Below, piece by piece: positions 33,375 through 45,083 of a stretch of DNA of 64,000 nt. Position numbers and translations under genes: made by a program. The stretch is from positions 1 through 64,000 of the forward strand of contig JAIXMQ010000007.1 of NCBI GenBank assembly GCA_025716855.1, written 5' to 3'. The notes beneath the pieces were generated by a model. That model saw only the letters and a program-made list of their open reading frames with translations. It made no database searches and was not told where the DNA came from. The DNA comes from Pilaira anomala (lineage: Eukaryota > Mucoromycota > Mucoromycetes > Mucorales > Mucoraceae). Positions within the stretch are counted from its first letter, which is position 1, and the number at the start of each line of letters is the position of its first letter.

Positions 33375-34102
33375 TATAATTTCCCATTACATTTCCTTCA
33401 TCCATGTATCTATCGAATTGGGCTTGTACTGTTTGTCAAACATATTCCTTTTCGGTCATTTGGTTTTGTGGGCTTCAGTTTCACAGAATCATATCCAATA
33501 TCGACGCCCCTTATAACAGCTCCTAAACTGGCTGTTATTAACAAACATCAGCAGGTGGTGCTGATACTTACTGGGAAAAAAAAAAGTTGTGAATACATCG
33601 AAAGGTTTACCACCGACCAGACCTCTCTACTTCAAGCTGAGACAGAGCTAATACTTTGATGTAAAAGTGTGATATATAATCCACTATAACCAAGAAAAAA
33701 AGATTACTTGTGGGTGATAAATAAAATGTAGTTGAACACGTCAAGTTGACTTGTCTAGACCCAAATAAAGCATAATGCCTTATTTCACAGTTAAATTACT
33801 TTGCTGTAGGTAATTGTTTCGTTAGAATTTGTAAATTTCTTTTTTGTTTATAATCTTGTTGATTTAACTATGCTTTGCTTACCTGTGAAAAGTATTTTTT
33901 TTTTTGATAAAGAAAAAGCCAAAATTTTTTTTGAAAAGAAAAAAAAAGTAAATATTTATGCACTTTGAAGCCAATAGAAACAACGGGAATGGATTAAACT
34001 GCATCACACAGTTCTACTATATTTAGCACGTGATAGTCACGTGATACACGAAAGGTTATTTTTTAATATATATATAATTTTAAAGAAACAAAAACAAGAA
34101 GC
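33375..34102. other. Intergenic, no gene seen
   Basis: AT-rich; short frames (33322-33516, 33468-33659) overlap the MITE or lack any features. A CACGTGATAGTCACGTGAT double motif lies at about 34027-34043, upstream of the tRNA gene. Confidence 0.45.
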
Positions 34103-34176
34103 GCCCGTGTAGCGTAATTGGATAACGCGTTAGTCTTCTAAACTAAAGATTGCGGGTTCGACCCCCGCCATGGGTT
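34103..34176 (+). tRNA. tRNA-Arg (anticodon UCU)
   Basis: Folds as a cloverleaf without an intron: acceptor GCCCGTG pairs with CATGGGT (one G-U at each of two positions), D-arm GCGT/ACGC, anticodon stem TTAGT/ACTAA with loop CTTCTAA giving UCU, T-arm GCGGG-TTCGACC-CCCGC, discriminator U. A T-run at 34185-34191 is a good RNA polymerase III terminator. Reads AGA codons, which are abundant in these genes. Confidence 0.95.
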
Positions 34177-34461
34177 CTCATTTATTTTTTTCTTTTCTTT
34201 ACATTGTTTGTGAAACGTCAAAAATAACATCCTTTAAAGTTTTTTTGTTTTTTGAATAAAAACATTTTATTAAAGGAAAAGCAACGGAGCATGAGATGTT
34301 GGACCATTTCCTTTTATCAGTTTTATCTCTCTGATCAAAGATATTATTTATAAATAAGATGCTCATTGTTTATATTAAATGAAAAGTGATTTATAAAAAG
34401 AGAGAGTTAAGGTTATTATTTTTATCTCTCTCTTTCTCTCTCATTTATTTCTCTCCTTCAT

Positions 34462-35534
34462 ATGAGAGCTCAAACTCAAAATAATGTCAAGTATTGTAAC
34501 ATTGATAATAACTCAAGTTTTGTTTATGATAATGGTCGTTCCAATACTACTACTAGCTTTTCATTTTTAGCAAATAAATTTGGTTCCTTGAGACGAAAGA
34601 AAAATAAAGGTAAGTTATGCACTTCATGTTTTCTTTTTTTATTAAAAAATCTTTGATATGAAATATAGGTTTATATCGTAGTGAACAGAAGTGTGTTTCT
34701 TCTGACAACATAAAATATAACTACACTAGTAAGTATAGCCTTTAATATTTATGTAAATTATTTATCTTGAGTTCTAAAAAAAAAAAAAACCTATAACTAT
34801 AAAGAGCCCAAGATAGTCATGGATACACGATATCATAACAAAGACGCTTTTGATGGACAAAGGGAACAAATCTTACCATATGAACTATGTACCAGAGATA
34901 ATGTATAACACAATAGAGTATTTTTAAAAAAAAAAAATCGTTGTTGACAACATCTTCTATCTTTTATTAGGAAATTTTATTGTATAAAATGCAAAGTCAG
35001 GAACTTATCAAGAGTATTACAAATATATGGGCTTTAACACAGTTTCATGATCCAGATATGTGGATTATTAATCCTGGATGGTATAATTGGGTTATATTGG
35101 ATATAGTGAGAAGAATAAATCAACTCAATAACCGAAACAATCCTGTCCTTCTTCAACATATCCTTATTAGAGAGATATCCTTGCGATTATTTTGTAAGTT
35201 CTTTTTTTTATTTTTATTTTTTCTAAAGCTAAGCATTTTATTTATAGTTGACAGTTGCCCTGAGAACAATAAGATTGAAGATATACCGTTCAACGAATAC
35301 CCCATTTTTGCGAATAATAAAAGGGCACGCTTAATTCTTTTAGCGAAGACGTATGGAGATTCAGTGTGTGGACTATCCGAGTTCATTGATTTTCGACTTG
35401 TTCTAAGTATGCCCGATGATGAATTTGAAGTGTTTTATCATGACCTTCAGAATCCAAAATGGAATATAGAATATCGACTTCAACTGATGGCCAATTTGTT
35501 TACAAGTTCAAATCCTTTAGGACTTCAGTTTTAA
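34462..35534 (+). CDS. Unknown five-exon protein
   Basis: Exons 34462-34609, 34669-34728, 34805-34902, 34971-35193 and 35248-35534 join in phase to 271 residues. I do not recognise the family. The first 50 residues are Asn/Ser-rich and end in a basic patch LRRKKNKG. The remainder is predicted helical with tryptophans (WALTQFHDPDMWIINPGWYNW) and an acidic C-terminal part (SMPDDEFEVFYHDL). The last motif resembles SMDDGDFEEFLF in the short gene at 42.2-42.7 kb, so both may belong to one lineage-specific family. The consensus splice sites and steady phase support a real gene. Confidence 0.6.
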
Positions 35535-35751
35535 ACAATGGAACTTTTCTTTCAAGGTTTCTTTAACCAATTAGAAGAAGATATCTAAATAAAAGCAGTC
35601 TCAATTACTTCCAAGTTTTTTTTTTTTTTTTTTTTAATAATTGAAGGCTGAAAATAAGCATTTCAAAAAACCTGTATCTCCTTTTTTTTTTTTTTTTTTA
35701 CATATATCTTTTACAAAGAAAACTTTTTTTTTTTTTTGTATTTAAAATAAT

Positions 35752-37960
35752 ATGGGTCAATTTAAAAAGGAAAAGCAAAGAGTTACTCGTGATAAGGCCG
35801 GTGGTGATGATCGTGCCAAGAACTTGAGAGTAAAGGGTGAAAACTTTTACAGAGATGCAAAGAAGATCAAGTATATCAATATGTTGAAGGGTGGTAAAGC
35901 TACCCGTAATTCTCAAGGTAGAATTATTCAAGCAGCCGAATTCCAAAGTACTGAAGTAAAGACTGCTCGAGTTGCTCCTAATCGTAAATGGTTTGGTAAG
36001 TACTATATAAAACTATGGATCTTAAAAAAAATTCAGATCTAATAATTTTTTTTTTCATTTTTTTTTTTAGGTAATACTAGAGTTATTGGACAAAAGGCAC
36101 TTGAAGACTTTCGTGAGTCTCTTGGAGCTAAAGTAAATGATCCCTATCAAGTCTTGTTAAAGCAAAACAAGTTACCAATGTCTCTTTTGCAAGACTCCGA
36201 AAAGCAAAGTCGTATGCATATTCTTGAAACTGACACCTTTGAAAACACTTTTGGTGGTAAGGCACAAAGAAAGAAGCCCAAGTTGCCTATTGGTTCCATG
36301 GAGGAATTAATGAACAAGATTGAGGATACTCATGGTAAGAATTAAATGAGATAACGAGAGTTAAATGACCTGTACTGACACAATTTCAAATTATTTAGAA
36401 ACCTACAAATCCGAAAAGGATACCAGTCTTTTAGCCAATAAAGAACAAGATTATACCGATGCCGCTCGTGCCTGGTATCTTCAAGCTGGTCAATCTAAGC
36501 GTATTTGGAACGAATTATATAAAGTTATCGATTCATCCGATGTTATTATTCACGTCCTTGATGCTCGTGATCCTATCGGTACTCGTTGTGTGAACATTGA
36601 AAACTTTATTAGAAAGGAAAAGCCTCACAAGCAATTAATTTTCGTTCTCAATAAGTGTGATCTTGTTCCTACTTGGTCTACCGCTCGTTGGGTTTCTCAT
36701 CTTTCTAAGACCGCTCCTACACTTGCTTTCCATGCTTCCATTAACAATTCTTTCGGTAAGGGTTCTCTTATTCAACTTTTGCGTCAATTCTCTTCTCTTC
36801 ATAGTGATAGAAAGCAAATCTCAGTTGGTTTCATTGGTTACCCCAATACTGGTAAATCTTCTATCATTAATACTTTGAAGGCTAAGAAGGTTTGTACTGT
36901 TGCACCTGTTCCTGGAGAGACCAAGGTCTGGCAATATATTACATTGATGAAGCGTATCTATCTTATTGATTGTCCTGGTGTTGTTCCACCTAATGTTGAT
37001 GATGGAGAAGTAGATATTATTTTGAAGGGTTCCGTTCGTGTTGAAAAGATGACAAGCCCTGAAGATACAATTCCTACCATTTTATCTCGTGTGAGACATG
37101 AGTACATCAAGAGAACTTACGGTCTTCAAGGCTGGACTGATTCTACCGATTTCCTTGAACAAATCGCTAGAAAGACTGGTAAATTACTCAAGAAGGGTGA
37201 ACCCGATGTACATAACGTTTCTATCATGGTCTTGAACGATTGGCTTCGTGGTCGTATTCCTTATTATGTTCCTCCCCCAGAGTCAGTTGAACCCTTGACT
37301 GAAGAACAATTAGAAGAAAAGAAGAAGAAGATTGGTGTTGAACAATTGTTTGCCAAGATTAATGTTAGTGCTGATTTCTTGGAAGATGATTTGGCTAACA
37401 ACAAGCAATTGGTTGCTGAAGAGCGTGCCAGAGTTAAGGCTAGAAAGGCTGAAGAAGCTGCTGCTAAACTTTATGCTACCGGTGCTAATAAAATTGTTAA
37501 GAAGAAGGTTGATCCTAAGCCTGTTGTTGCTGCTCAACCTGAGATCACTGATTGGGATGAGGTCTTTGAAAGCGTTGTAGGTGAAGAAGGTCCTGTCGTT
37601 TCTGCTCCTATCATTGAAGGTGAGGAAGTAGAGGAAGTAGTTGAGGAAACTGTTGAAGAAATCGATAGTGAACTTGAGATGAGTGGTGACGATGATGACG
37701 AAGAAGAAGAAGAGACTACTACTTTGGTTGAAGAAACAGAAGAAATTAAGGAAGTTGAAGAAGAAGAACAACCTACCAAGAAGGTCAAGGTTAATAATAA
37801 CGAAACCGTCATTGATAAGAAGAGTAAAAACTATTACGATAATGTCAATGTTAAGAATAAGAACCGTAACAAGGTTAAGCCTGATGAAGTTACCAAAAAG
37901 GTCCTTCGTTCTCGCTTAAAGGGCTCTACTGTCACTGGTTCTAAGCGTAAGAGAAACTAA
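35752..37960 (+). CDS. NOG2: Nucleolar GTP-binding protein 2 (Nog2/GNL2)
   Basis: Three exons (35752-35995, 36071-36334, 36399-37960), 689 residues. The N-terminal NGP1NT region ([17 protein letters not shown] ... NRKWFGNTRVI) precedes a circularly permuted GTPase with motifs in the order G4 (NKCD at about residue 275), G5, G1 (GYPNTGKSS), G2 and G3 (DCPG). That order defines the YlqF/YawG family. The C-terminus is an acidic then basic tail ending TGSKRKRN. Nog2 is a placeholder on late nuclear pre-60S ribosomes and is exchanged for the export factor Nmd3. Codon use is regular and the gene looks fully functional. Confidence 0.94.
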
Positions 37961-39240
37961 ATCAAAATGTATTAATTAAATCCCCCTTTTTTTCCCCCAA
38001 CACATATACAAATTCGCAAATAGACTCATAATATTTTTTTTCACAATCTATCACGCACTGTCCTTTCTTTTATACGTAATTGCATCCTTTTTTTCATTTC
38101 TTTTATATTATATCTTTTTCACTTTAAACTTTTTTTTAAATATGTATAGGAAATCATTAAACGTTCCAGTCCTGTTTTTTTAAAAAAAAATGTAGAGAAT
38201 GATATCTTTAAAAATCTAATGAATGATATTTTAAAATTTATAGTGGATGCTATTTTTAAAGATACAGCGAATGCTATTTTTAAAGATACAGTTAATGTTA
38301 TTTTCAGAGAAACAGTGAATGATACTTTATAATCTATAGTGAATGGCATTTTAAAGATTTAGTGAATGATATTTCCGAGTTTATAACAATGATACAATTG
38401 TGGAAAAAATATATCAATATGTCAAGTATATATATATATATATATATTTGACAGCAGTTGACATTGTATTTGAAACTGTTTGTGTATCAGAAAATTAAAT
38501 TATTATTTCCTTAAAAAGGTTCCCTTAATCTATACCTTTTATTCAAAATCTACATTTTTTTTTTCTTGATGCTTTTAGCGTGTGTGCCTGAATCTGTTTC
38601 TTCTACCTATGTTAAAGAGATCTTCATTGACTGAAAAATGTAGTTGAGTATAAAAAAAGGCAAACCGACCTCATCATCTTAAAAAAAATATTGCTTGACA
38701 TAAATGCTTATAAATGATGCAGAAAAACAAAAAATAAAGTAGCTGCTCAGAAATTATTATATAAAGACAGTTGAACTTATTTCGCTTTACATTTCATTTT
38801 TGTTTAAAAAAAAAAGATGCTTGGTTAGAAAATTATATATGTGTGTAGTAATAAACATTTATTTTTACATAAAAAAGATCTTTCTCTTTTTTTATTTGTA
38901 CGTTTTCGTTAGCACAAAAAAAAAAAAAAAAAAAAAAAAAAGTAGTAACTATTATAAACATTTATGTTAAAATGTAAATAGACATTGGAAAAAAAAAGCG
39001 ATGAGGAGAATCAAATAGTAATACCGAACATAATATTTGGAGTTGCTGTTGCGGCTTCAACAGAGAAGAAAAAGAAACTAAAATTTTTCTTATGTGGCGT
39101 GTGAAGCAAATATATGATACTAATAGGAATCGGGTATATCCATAATGGGAAAATTTATGCTAAGCTTCTTTTTCACACAGTGTATTGGCGTTATGGTACT
39201 AATAATACAAACTAAAATATAGTGGCCATCCAACCAGAGC
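37961..39240. other. Intergenic with tandem repeats and homopolymers
   Basis: No gene. Contains the 24-bp tandem array listed next, a (TA)n tract near 38429-38448 and a poly-A run at 38917-38941. Confidence 0.5.
38196..38380. repeat. Imperfect 24-bp tandem repeat, about 7 units
   Basis: Units of the type CAGTGAATGATATTTTTAAAGATA recur with a period near 24 bp. On the minus strand this produces an 8-residue pseudo-repeat (TVSLKIT/AVSLKIA), which is a by-product of the repeat and not taken as a gene. Confidence 0.85.
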
Positions 39241-39264
39241 TTGAAATAACACGAAAACCTGTCA

Positions 39265-39420
39265 ATGTTTACTTTTAACATGAAAATTTTTTTATGTTTC
39301 TTTCTTTTTTTTTTATTCCTCTTCTTTTTCTACAAGCCGTACTCAAGCGAAGCCTGCTTTTATTGCAATCAGATAGGAAGGTGCAGATATATCTGGCGAG
39401 TAGATCACATCTTTGAAGTT
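39265..39420 (+). pseudogene. Degenerate CCHC zinc-knuckle fragment
   Basis: The stretch TGCTTTTATTGCAATCAGAT codes CFYCNQIGRC, a decayed match to the CFICNQTGHTRRRC knuckle at 40.9 kb in the same orientation. The His and last Cys spacing is lost. Probably a second copy of the same retroelement ORF. Confidence 0.4.
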
Positions 39421-39499
39421 TTGGTGTACGTAGTTTATTTTGTCGTGAATCCTTTCGTACTTGCTCTGGTGATACTGGATATAGATGAAAGAATGGTGG

Positions 39500-40470
39500 A
39501 TCATCTCTTATATATTACCTCTTCGTTAAAAGCTATGCTTGTTTTATTTCAGAGAGTTATATCAGATTAATTCTACACTGGCTCACTTTGATTTGTATGT
39601 CTCTGAGGTGGTGTACAAAGGTATTAGCAAGGATTGTTTATTACGCCTTTGGTGAACCGTGGTACTTCTCAATGTGTCTAGCATAGAAGCTTGTAGTATT
39701 TTAGTGATATGGTGGTATATGGTAATTTTTGATATGCCAAAGTACTGATAGCTTTATGTATGAAAATGGTGTATTTTTCGTCTTTGATGAATCGAAGGTA
39801 AGTAGGTGTGTAGGTGTTTGGTGTAGCTTTTGGAAGTCTTGACTTCACTGGATGAACTTTAGATTTATTCTCCTTCCAGCTTCTTGCCCTTCTAGTTTTC
39901 TCCTACAGTCAGTCTTGTTTGGTCTTGATGAAGAGTCTACTTGATCAAGGTATACAACCGTCTTGGTTTTCTTCTACCGGGATCATGTCTTTTGCTTGGT
40001 GTTTCTAGAATGTCAAACATTTTTTAAATTTTATATTTTTTTTGGGTTTTTTTGAATTTTTGGATCTGCTTTTTGGAGAGAGGGGTGGTAGGTCTATAAA
40101 TTTTCTAAACAAATTGATTTTTGTTTTAAAGCGCGTAAAAAGAGTACTTTCGCTTCATTATAGATAGAAAATTCACCAGTTTCATACATAAAGCTATCAG
40201 TACTTCAACATATCTGTATCATCATTATGTATCACCATAATATTATTATAGTGCAAGCTTCCATGTTAGACATATTGAGAAGTACTACGTAGATACGATT
40301 CACCCGAGACGTAGCAGGCAATCCCTAATACTTTTGTATAAAAATCACCTCAGAGATCTGCAAACCAAAGTGGTTCAGCACAGAGTTAACCTGATATAAT
40401 TCTCTGAAATAAAACAAGCACTGCATTTGACGAAGAGGTAATATATAAGAGCAAGTGAGTTGTTGTTTGG
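39500..40470. repeat. Large imperfect inverted repeat (foldback), arms about 300 bp
   Basis: The left arm (about 39500-39810) matches the reverse complement of the right arm (about 40140-40470) over its whole length with substitutions and small indels. Landmarks: CTTATATATTACCTCTTCGT / 40,430s, GTTTTATTTCAGAGA / 40,410s, AAGTACTGATAGCTTTATGT / 40,190s. The loop is about 330 bp. The arms contain no gene. Confidence 0.85.
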
Positions 40471-40893
40471 AAGTCTTATTTGGTGATCTGGTTCCGGTCT
40501 TAAGGTATTAGTGGCAGGGTACGCTATTTATATCGGGTGGATAATTTTCGCTGGTCAAAAGTTCTGGGTAGTCTGGGCATATGTCCTCCGTGTTGTGGTA
40601 ATCGTAACAACCTCATCGAGTGTAAAGCAAGGGCCCTATAGTGAAGTAAATAAGCTGGTATCATACAAGTTGGGCTTTGGCTCAGGCGAGAAGGAAGCAA
40701 GGACCCTTGACCGGTGAGCCTTGTTCTATAATCAAAATTCTTTGCTTGCTGGTATTCGGTACGGATAATAAGTAGTAAGAGCGGGATGTCTTGATTGTAT
40801 GTCTCGTTAGTCGAGTGGGTTTTATGAATCTTCTACTTGTTTGATGGTACAGAATAGGGTCATATTAAAACAGACTGTCCTACTCTAACCAAG

Positions 40894-41438
40894 ATGAAAT
40901 GCTTTATCTGCAATCAGACCGGTCATACACGACGCCGCTGTAAAACTTCAGTATCTGTTATCGAAGAAGGTACTTCCACACAATCGAGTTTTGAGGATGA
41001 GTTGGATGAGTACATCAGACGTACTGCTGCGTTGGGCCCACCTAATTTGAGTGACCAGTTTATGGACTCTGGGGAACAGAATAAGGAGAAGATGGATTCG
41101 ATAAATATTGAACTGAGTGAGGACGCAGTACGAGATAAGGCTCGAGATGAGGGTAGTATTCTTCCGGTAGCTGAGACAGATTTTACTCAACTAGCTCTAG
41201 TGTTTCTGGTAACAAAGAGGATACTATGACAGAAGATATTATGATGTTTGAAGAGAATGTTCAGAACAAAGACACATGTACGTTTATCTCGGGATCCAGT
41301 GCTTCTAAGCATGCACCAAGTGACATAAAATCGACCATGGATGTAGACCTAGAGATAGAGATTCCAATACAACGATGTGTCAATGCAACGAGGTGTGCAA
41401 CAACTGATTCTTGCATTCAAAATACCTTCGACGATTGA
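40894..41438 (+). pseudogene. Gag/ORF1-like CCHC zinc-knuckle retroelement remnant
   Basis: Begins MKCFICNQTGHTRRRC, a canonical CX2CX4HX4C knuckle, followed by an acidic Ser-rich region (FEDELDEYIRRTAALGPPN). The first frame stops at 41229 and coding-like sequence continues in a second overlapping frame (41226-41438), consistent with a frameshifted ORF1. Zinc knuckles of this type bind the element RNA in LINE ORF1 or Gag proteins. No reverse transcriptase was found nearby, so the element is truncated. Confidence 0.6.
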
Positions 41439-41453
41439 TGTGCTAACACATCG

Positions 41454-41696
41454 ATGCCATACCTATCGGGCTCAATGCAACGCACTTTTAAAAAAGCAAT
41501 CACAATCCAGACTAATTTTTTTTTTTCCTTTTATTATACAAAAAAAAAAAAAAAAAAAAAAAAACAATCAAGGTTATCGTTAGCAGTGACCGATCAACAA
41601 ATAAGCCAATCCGTGAAAAAAATTGCAGTCGGCTCAAGAGAGCCACTTTTTGCACACGATCAATTCTATGCTTCACTTTCCAAAACTAGCCGCTGA
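41454..41696 (+). pseudogene. Helitron/Pif1-like helicase C-terminal remnant
   Basis: After a poly-Lys stretch produced by an A-run, the frame reads LSLAVTDQQISQSVKKIAVG then REPLFAHDQFYASLSKTSR and stops. This matches the C-terminal helicase signature of Helitron/Pif1 helicases (typically LAFAxTINKxQGQSxxxVG...PVFxHGQLYVALSR), with the INKSQGQ core decayed. Upstream helicase motifs are absent, so only the last of the gene survives. Confidence 0.55.
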
Positions 41697-41919
41697 TTGA
41701 GTACATGTTTTATTCTTGACTACAAACGAAAACAGAAAACAGAAAATGTTATCTATCTTAAGCTTCTCTTTTAACAATAAACAAAACAACAATTGATAAA
41801 CTTCTAAGCTATCTTCAGCCAAAAGCTAAAGCAGACATTATATTGTAAATATGAACTCAAATGTGTGAATTATTCAAATATAAGTTAAACTAGCAAATAG
41901 TCTTTATACTTTTGTCAAG

Positions 41920-42125
41920 TGAACTTGTTAAAGATAGATTCAAATCATATCCACTTCAAAGATGCAGTAGTCAATAATATGATCAGAAAACTAATTTCGA
42001 CTATCACATGTTCAAAAAGTTTATATAAATACTTGATGTTTTAAAAAATATTTACTTGACCTTGACCTAAAAAAAATAAAAATTTCATCGAAACATCTAA
42101 ATTTTAACTTTAAAACACTCCTTTA
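41920..42125 (-). repeat. Dispersed repeat B, inverted copy
   Basis: The reverse complement (GAGTGTTTTAAAGTTAAAATTTAG ... TTTTTTTTAGGTCAAGGTCAAGTAAAT ... GTGATAGTCGAAATTA) matches 57150-57375 and 61125-61280. The AGGTCAAGGTCAAGTAAA core is identical in all three. Confidence 0.8.
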
Positions 42126-42237
42126 GTATCCTAAACATACATTCACACTTTGAAAATAAATGTTTCAATGAAAATCCCTCGATATAGCTTCTACAAACTT
42201 GATCATACAGTCTCGTGGTTATGAAACTTTCGCACAG

Positions 42238-42705
42238 TCGGATCTCATAAAACCGCATCCATTTTGAACCGTATCAACAATCACATTACCAATGAAGACA
42301 ATAATATTCTGCCATTTGAAGTTTTAGGACTTGATATTAAATGTACCAATGCTTTTACCTACATGATAAGACCATATCAAAGAATTGTAATCGCAGTCAA
42401 ATTATGCAATGATCCTTTGTTTCTGTCGATGGATGATGGTGATTTTGAAGAATTTTTATTTAGCTCTAGTCTTGATCAGTTATTAAATTACCAGGTAACA
42501 TCAATAATACGATAAATAAACGCCTAATATCTAATATATATCTATAAAGAAACATGTTGTAACTTTGAGAGACAAAGTCAATAAAGCCTCCAAAAAATAC
42601 AAAAGGTTAAGAGCCACTCAGAAGTACATCAATCAATACAACAACCCTCTTCTATCTCCTGTAGGCAATTTTTATTCGCTGACCAGACAAAACAAAGAGG
42701 ATTAA
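42238..42705 (+). CDS. Partial or short unknown gene, two exons
   Basis: Exons about 42238-42494 and 42550-42705, joined in phase at a consensus GT/AG intron. The reading continues from an AG acceptor with GSHKTASILNRINNHITNED and then LPFEVLGLDIKCTNAF, and ends with the Lys/Asn-rich segment ATQKYINQYNNPLLSP. No ATG precedes the first segment in frame (a stop occurs at 42222), so an upstream exon is missing or lost. Not recognised. The motif SMDDGDFEEFLF resembles the C-terminal motif of the 34.5-kb gene. It could be the end of a decayed family member. Confidence 0.4.
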
Positions 42706-42956
42706 AGAAAGCCTTGTTTTTTTTCTTATACTGATTCGTTACTTTGTTTTAAATGATATAAATAATAATAAATATAAAATACAGTACATCAGTTTTCCTT
42801 TTTTTCTATTTTAGAAGACTGTGTTGCACAAACATCATATGATTTGCATGAACTTAGTAAAGTTAGCTCCTCATGACTGTTTTTTTCTCTGTTGTTTACG
42901 TAGTTCTCCCTCTTTTTTTTTTTTTTTCTCACCGTTCTTACTTTTTACACATGGAG

Positions 42957-43119
42957 TTTGTTTCTTGTTGATTGAACACATTGTTCCAGGTTTGTTTCTT
43001 GTTGATTGAACACATTGTTCCAGGCTGGCTTCTTATTGATTGAACACATTGTTCCAGGTTTGCCTCTTATTGATTGAACACATGGTTCCAGGTTTGCTTA
43101 TTGATTGAACACATCGTTC
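42957..43119. repeat. 34-bp tandem repeat, about 5 units
   Basis: Unit TTTGTTTCTTGTTGATTGAA + CACATTGTTCCAGG, the first two copies identical and later ones with small changes and a shortened last copy. Confidence 0.92.
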
Positions 43120-43391
43120 AAGTTGAACAAAAAAAAAAAAGCAGGTAATATCCCCTTGTTTAGTACTTTTTTTTTTAAGTACACTACACTTTGCCTCCTC
43201 TATACATACACACTCTTCCTCCCCCCTCTATCTATATCTACTATGGTCTTGGTTCCTCGTAAGATTTTTCGTGCAGGATCCATATTCCTGGGGCTAGAAA
43301 CTCCGGCCAAAACCTTAGGATTACTGTATATGCTACATTCCATCCTCAAGAAGGCGAGCTAGACGATAACGCTACATTCATACCCGTGCAT

Positions 43392-43695
43392 GGGCTAGAA
43401 ATATATGCTACATTCCATCTACTTTGTCCTGGGTCAGAAATATATGCTACATTCCATCTACTTTGTTCCGGGCCAGAAATATATGCTACATTCCATCTAC
43501 TTTGTTCCGGGCCAGAAATATATGCTACATTCCATTCACTTTTGTGGTGGGCTAGAAATATTTCCTTACACTACTTGTTCATTGTTCTGGGCTAGACATA
43601 TTTCCTTACACAACTTGTTCATTGTTCTGGGCTAGAAATATTTCATTACAGTACCTGTTCATTGTTCTGGGCTAGAAATATCTGCTACATTCCAT
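43392..43695. repeat. 39-40-bp tandem repeat array, about 8 units
   Basis: Two unit types follow each other: GGGCCAGAAATATATGCTAC + ATTCCATCTACTTTGTTCC (39 bp, about 4 copies) and GGGCTAGAAATATTTCCTTA + CACTACTTGTTCATTGTTCT (40 bp, about 3 copies). Related but weaker GGGCTAGAAA copies extend from about 43280 to 43870. The 39-bp period yields a 13-residue reading-frame repeat (GPEIYATFHLLCS), probably without meaning as a protein. Confidence 0.88.
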
Positions 43696-44195
43696 GCCAG
43701 TTGTTGATCCCCTTGAGGTGTGGGCTAGAAATACGGATTCATCCTTTAACCTTGACTTGTTTATTCTACACATGCCTGGGATTTATGTCGAACTCAACGG
43801 ACTGACAGTACTTGGGATATTCCATATAAATGCTAAATGGTAGACCCAGCCTACGGTGGGCTAGTCACAATGCCGACCTTCCCGTCAATGCGTTGAATGC
43901 GGCTTGGAAACTTTGGGCTACACTCCACACAATAAAACTGGGATACCCATATGCTTCATTTCATGGAGCTGTTGGGTCATTTGCATTTTGCCTTCCCCCT
44001 CCCCCTCCCCCTCTCTCTATTTATTATTGGACTACTAACTTATTATATTACTTTACAACTGTAGTTAACTAAGCCTACTACGGAGCGTCTATTCTTGAGT
44101 TAAAAAAAAAAGTTTTTTTTTTGGTTCAAGAATAGATGCAAAGTAGTTGATTCAATGACTTGGTGTTTTGATTATATTTGGTTCCAATATCTGGT

Positions 44196-44330
44196 TAACT
44201 TTGTTTGGTGTCTTGGCAATCATTGACTCAGTATTTGGTGTCCTGGCAATCATTGACTCAGTATTTGGTGTCTTCACAATCATTGACTTATTATTTGGTT
44301 TATTCTATTTGGCGTCTGTACAATCGTTGA
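44196..44330. repeat. 30-bp tandem repeat, about 4 units
   Basis: Unit ATTTGGTGTCTTGGCAATCA + TTGACTCAGT, decaying toward the right end. Just upstream, 44072-44145 holds a hairpin (GTCTATTCTTGAGTT / GGTTCAAGAATAGAT) around an A/T run. Confidence 0.85.
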
Positions 44331-45083
44331 CTTCTTGTTATTTGGTTTATTCTAAGTGAATTCTTGGGGCACCACAGAAAAAAAAAAAATGCAAGCTTTT
44401 AGCCTTTGGAGTTCCTGACTGTGATGTAGATGAATTTATGTGGCGCCTTTTGAGCTTTATGCATTAACCAAAGGCTTCATAGAGCTAATATTATATTTAT
44501 ACTTTATCAACCGTATCAGTTCAATTTTAGTTATAAATAAAAACAAATATTTTGCTAATTGATTTTTGCAATCAATTAAGGATACAATTATAAAAGAAAA
44601 AAAAAGTTCACTGTGTAGTTAAGATAAATAAAATAATAATAAAAAAAGTCTAGCTGTAAAAAATGATGCAATCTTGGAGGCAATCTTGAGGGAAACTTAT
44701 TGGATGGTACATAAAGACAAGACACTTTAAAAAAGAATGGGTTTATTTATGTATATCACAACTCACAACATGTCAAAGGAAATCTAGTTCAATCTGGACT
44801 TTTTGTTTATTACTTTTTTTTTAATCACAATAATTATTTAAAAAAAGTTACTACAATTTGAAAAAAAAAAAAAAAAGTTACTACAATTTAAAAAAAAAAA
44901 AAAAAAAAAGTTACTAGTGCTTTAGCTTCTGGATTCAAAGTTTCCCAAGACAAACCACGAGGAGGTCCACTAGCTGAAGTCTCAAAAATAAGAATGCAAC
45001 GGATAAGTACAACAACACAACAATCAATGATAATATTTTTCTTAGAGATGACTACCAAGATAAAACCATCAATCCAACTCTCT

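Noticed and set aside
37310..37812. Minus-strand ORFs opposite NOG2
   Set aside because: Shadows of the acidic, repetitive C-terminal tail of Nog2.
43105..43362. 85-codon plus-strand ORF before the 39-bp repeats
   Set aside because: Begins in an A-run and contains no recognisable domain; it runs into the repeat array.
42957..44330. CRISPR array
   Set aside because: The repeats are directly tandem without unique spacers and the genome is eukaryotic.
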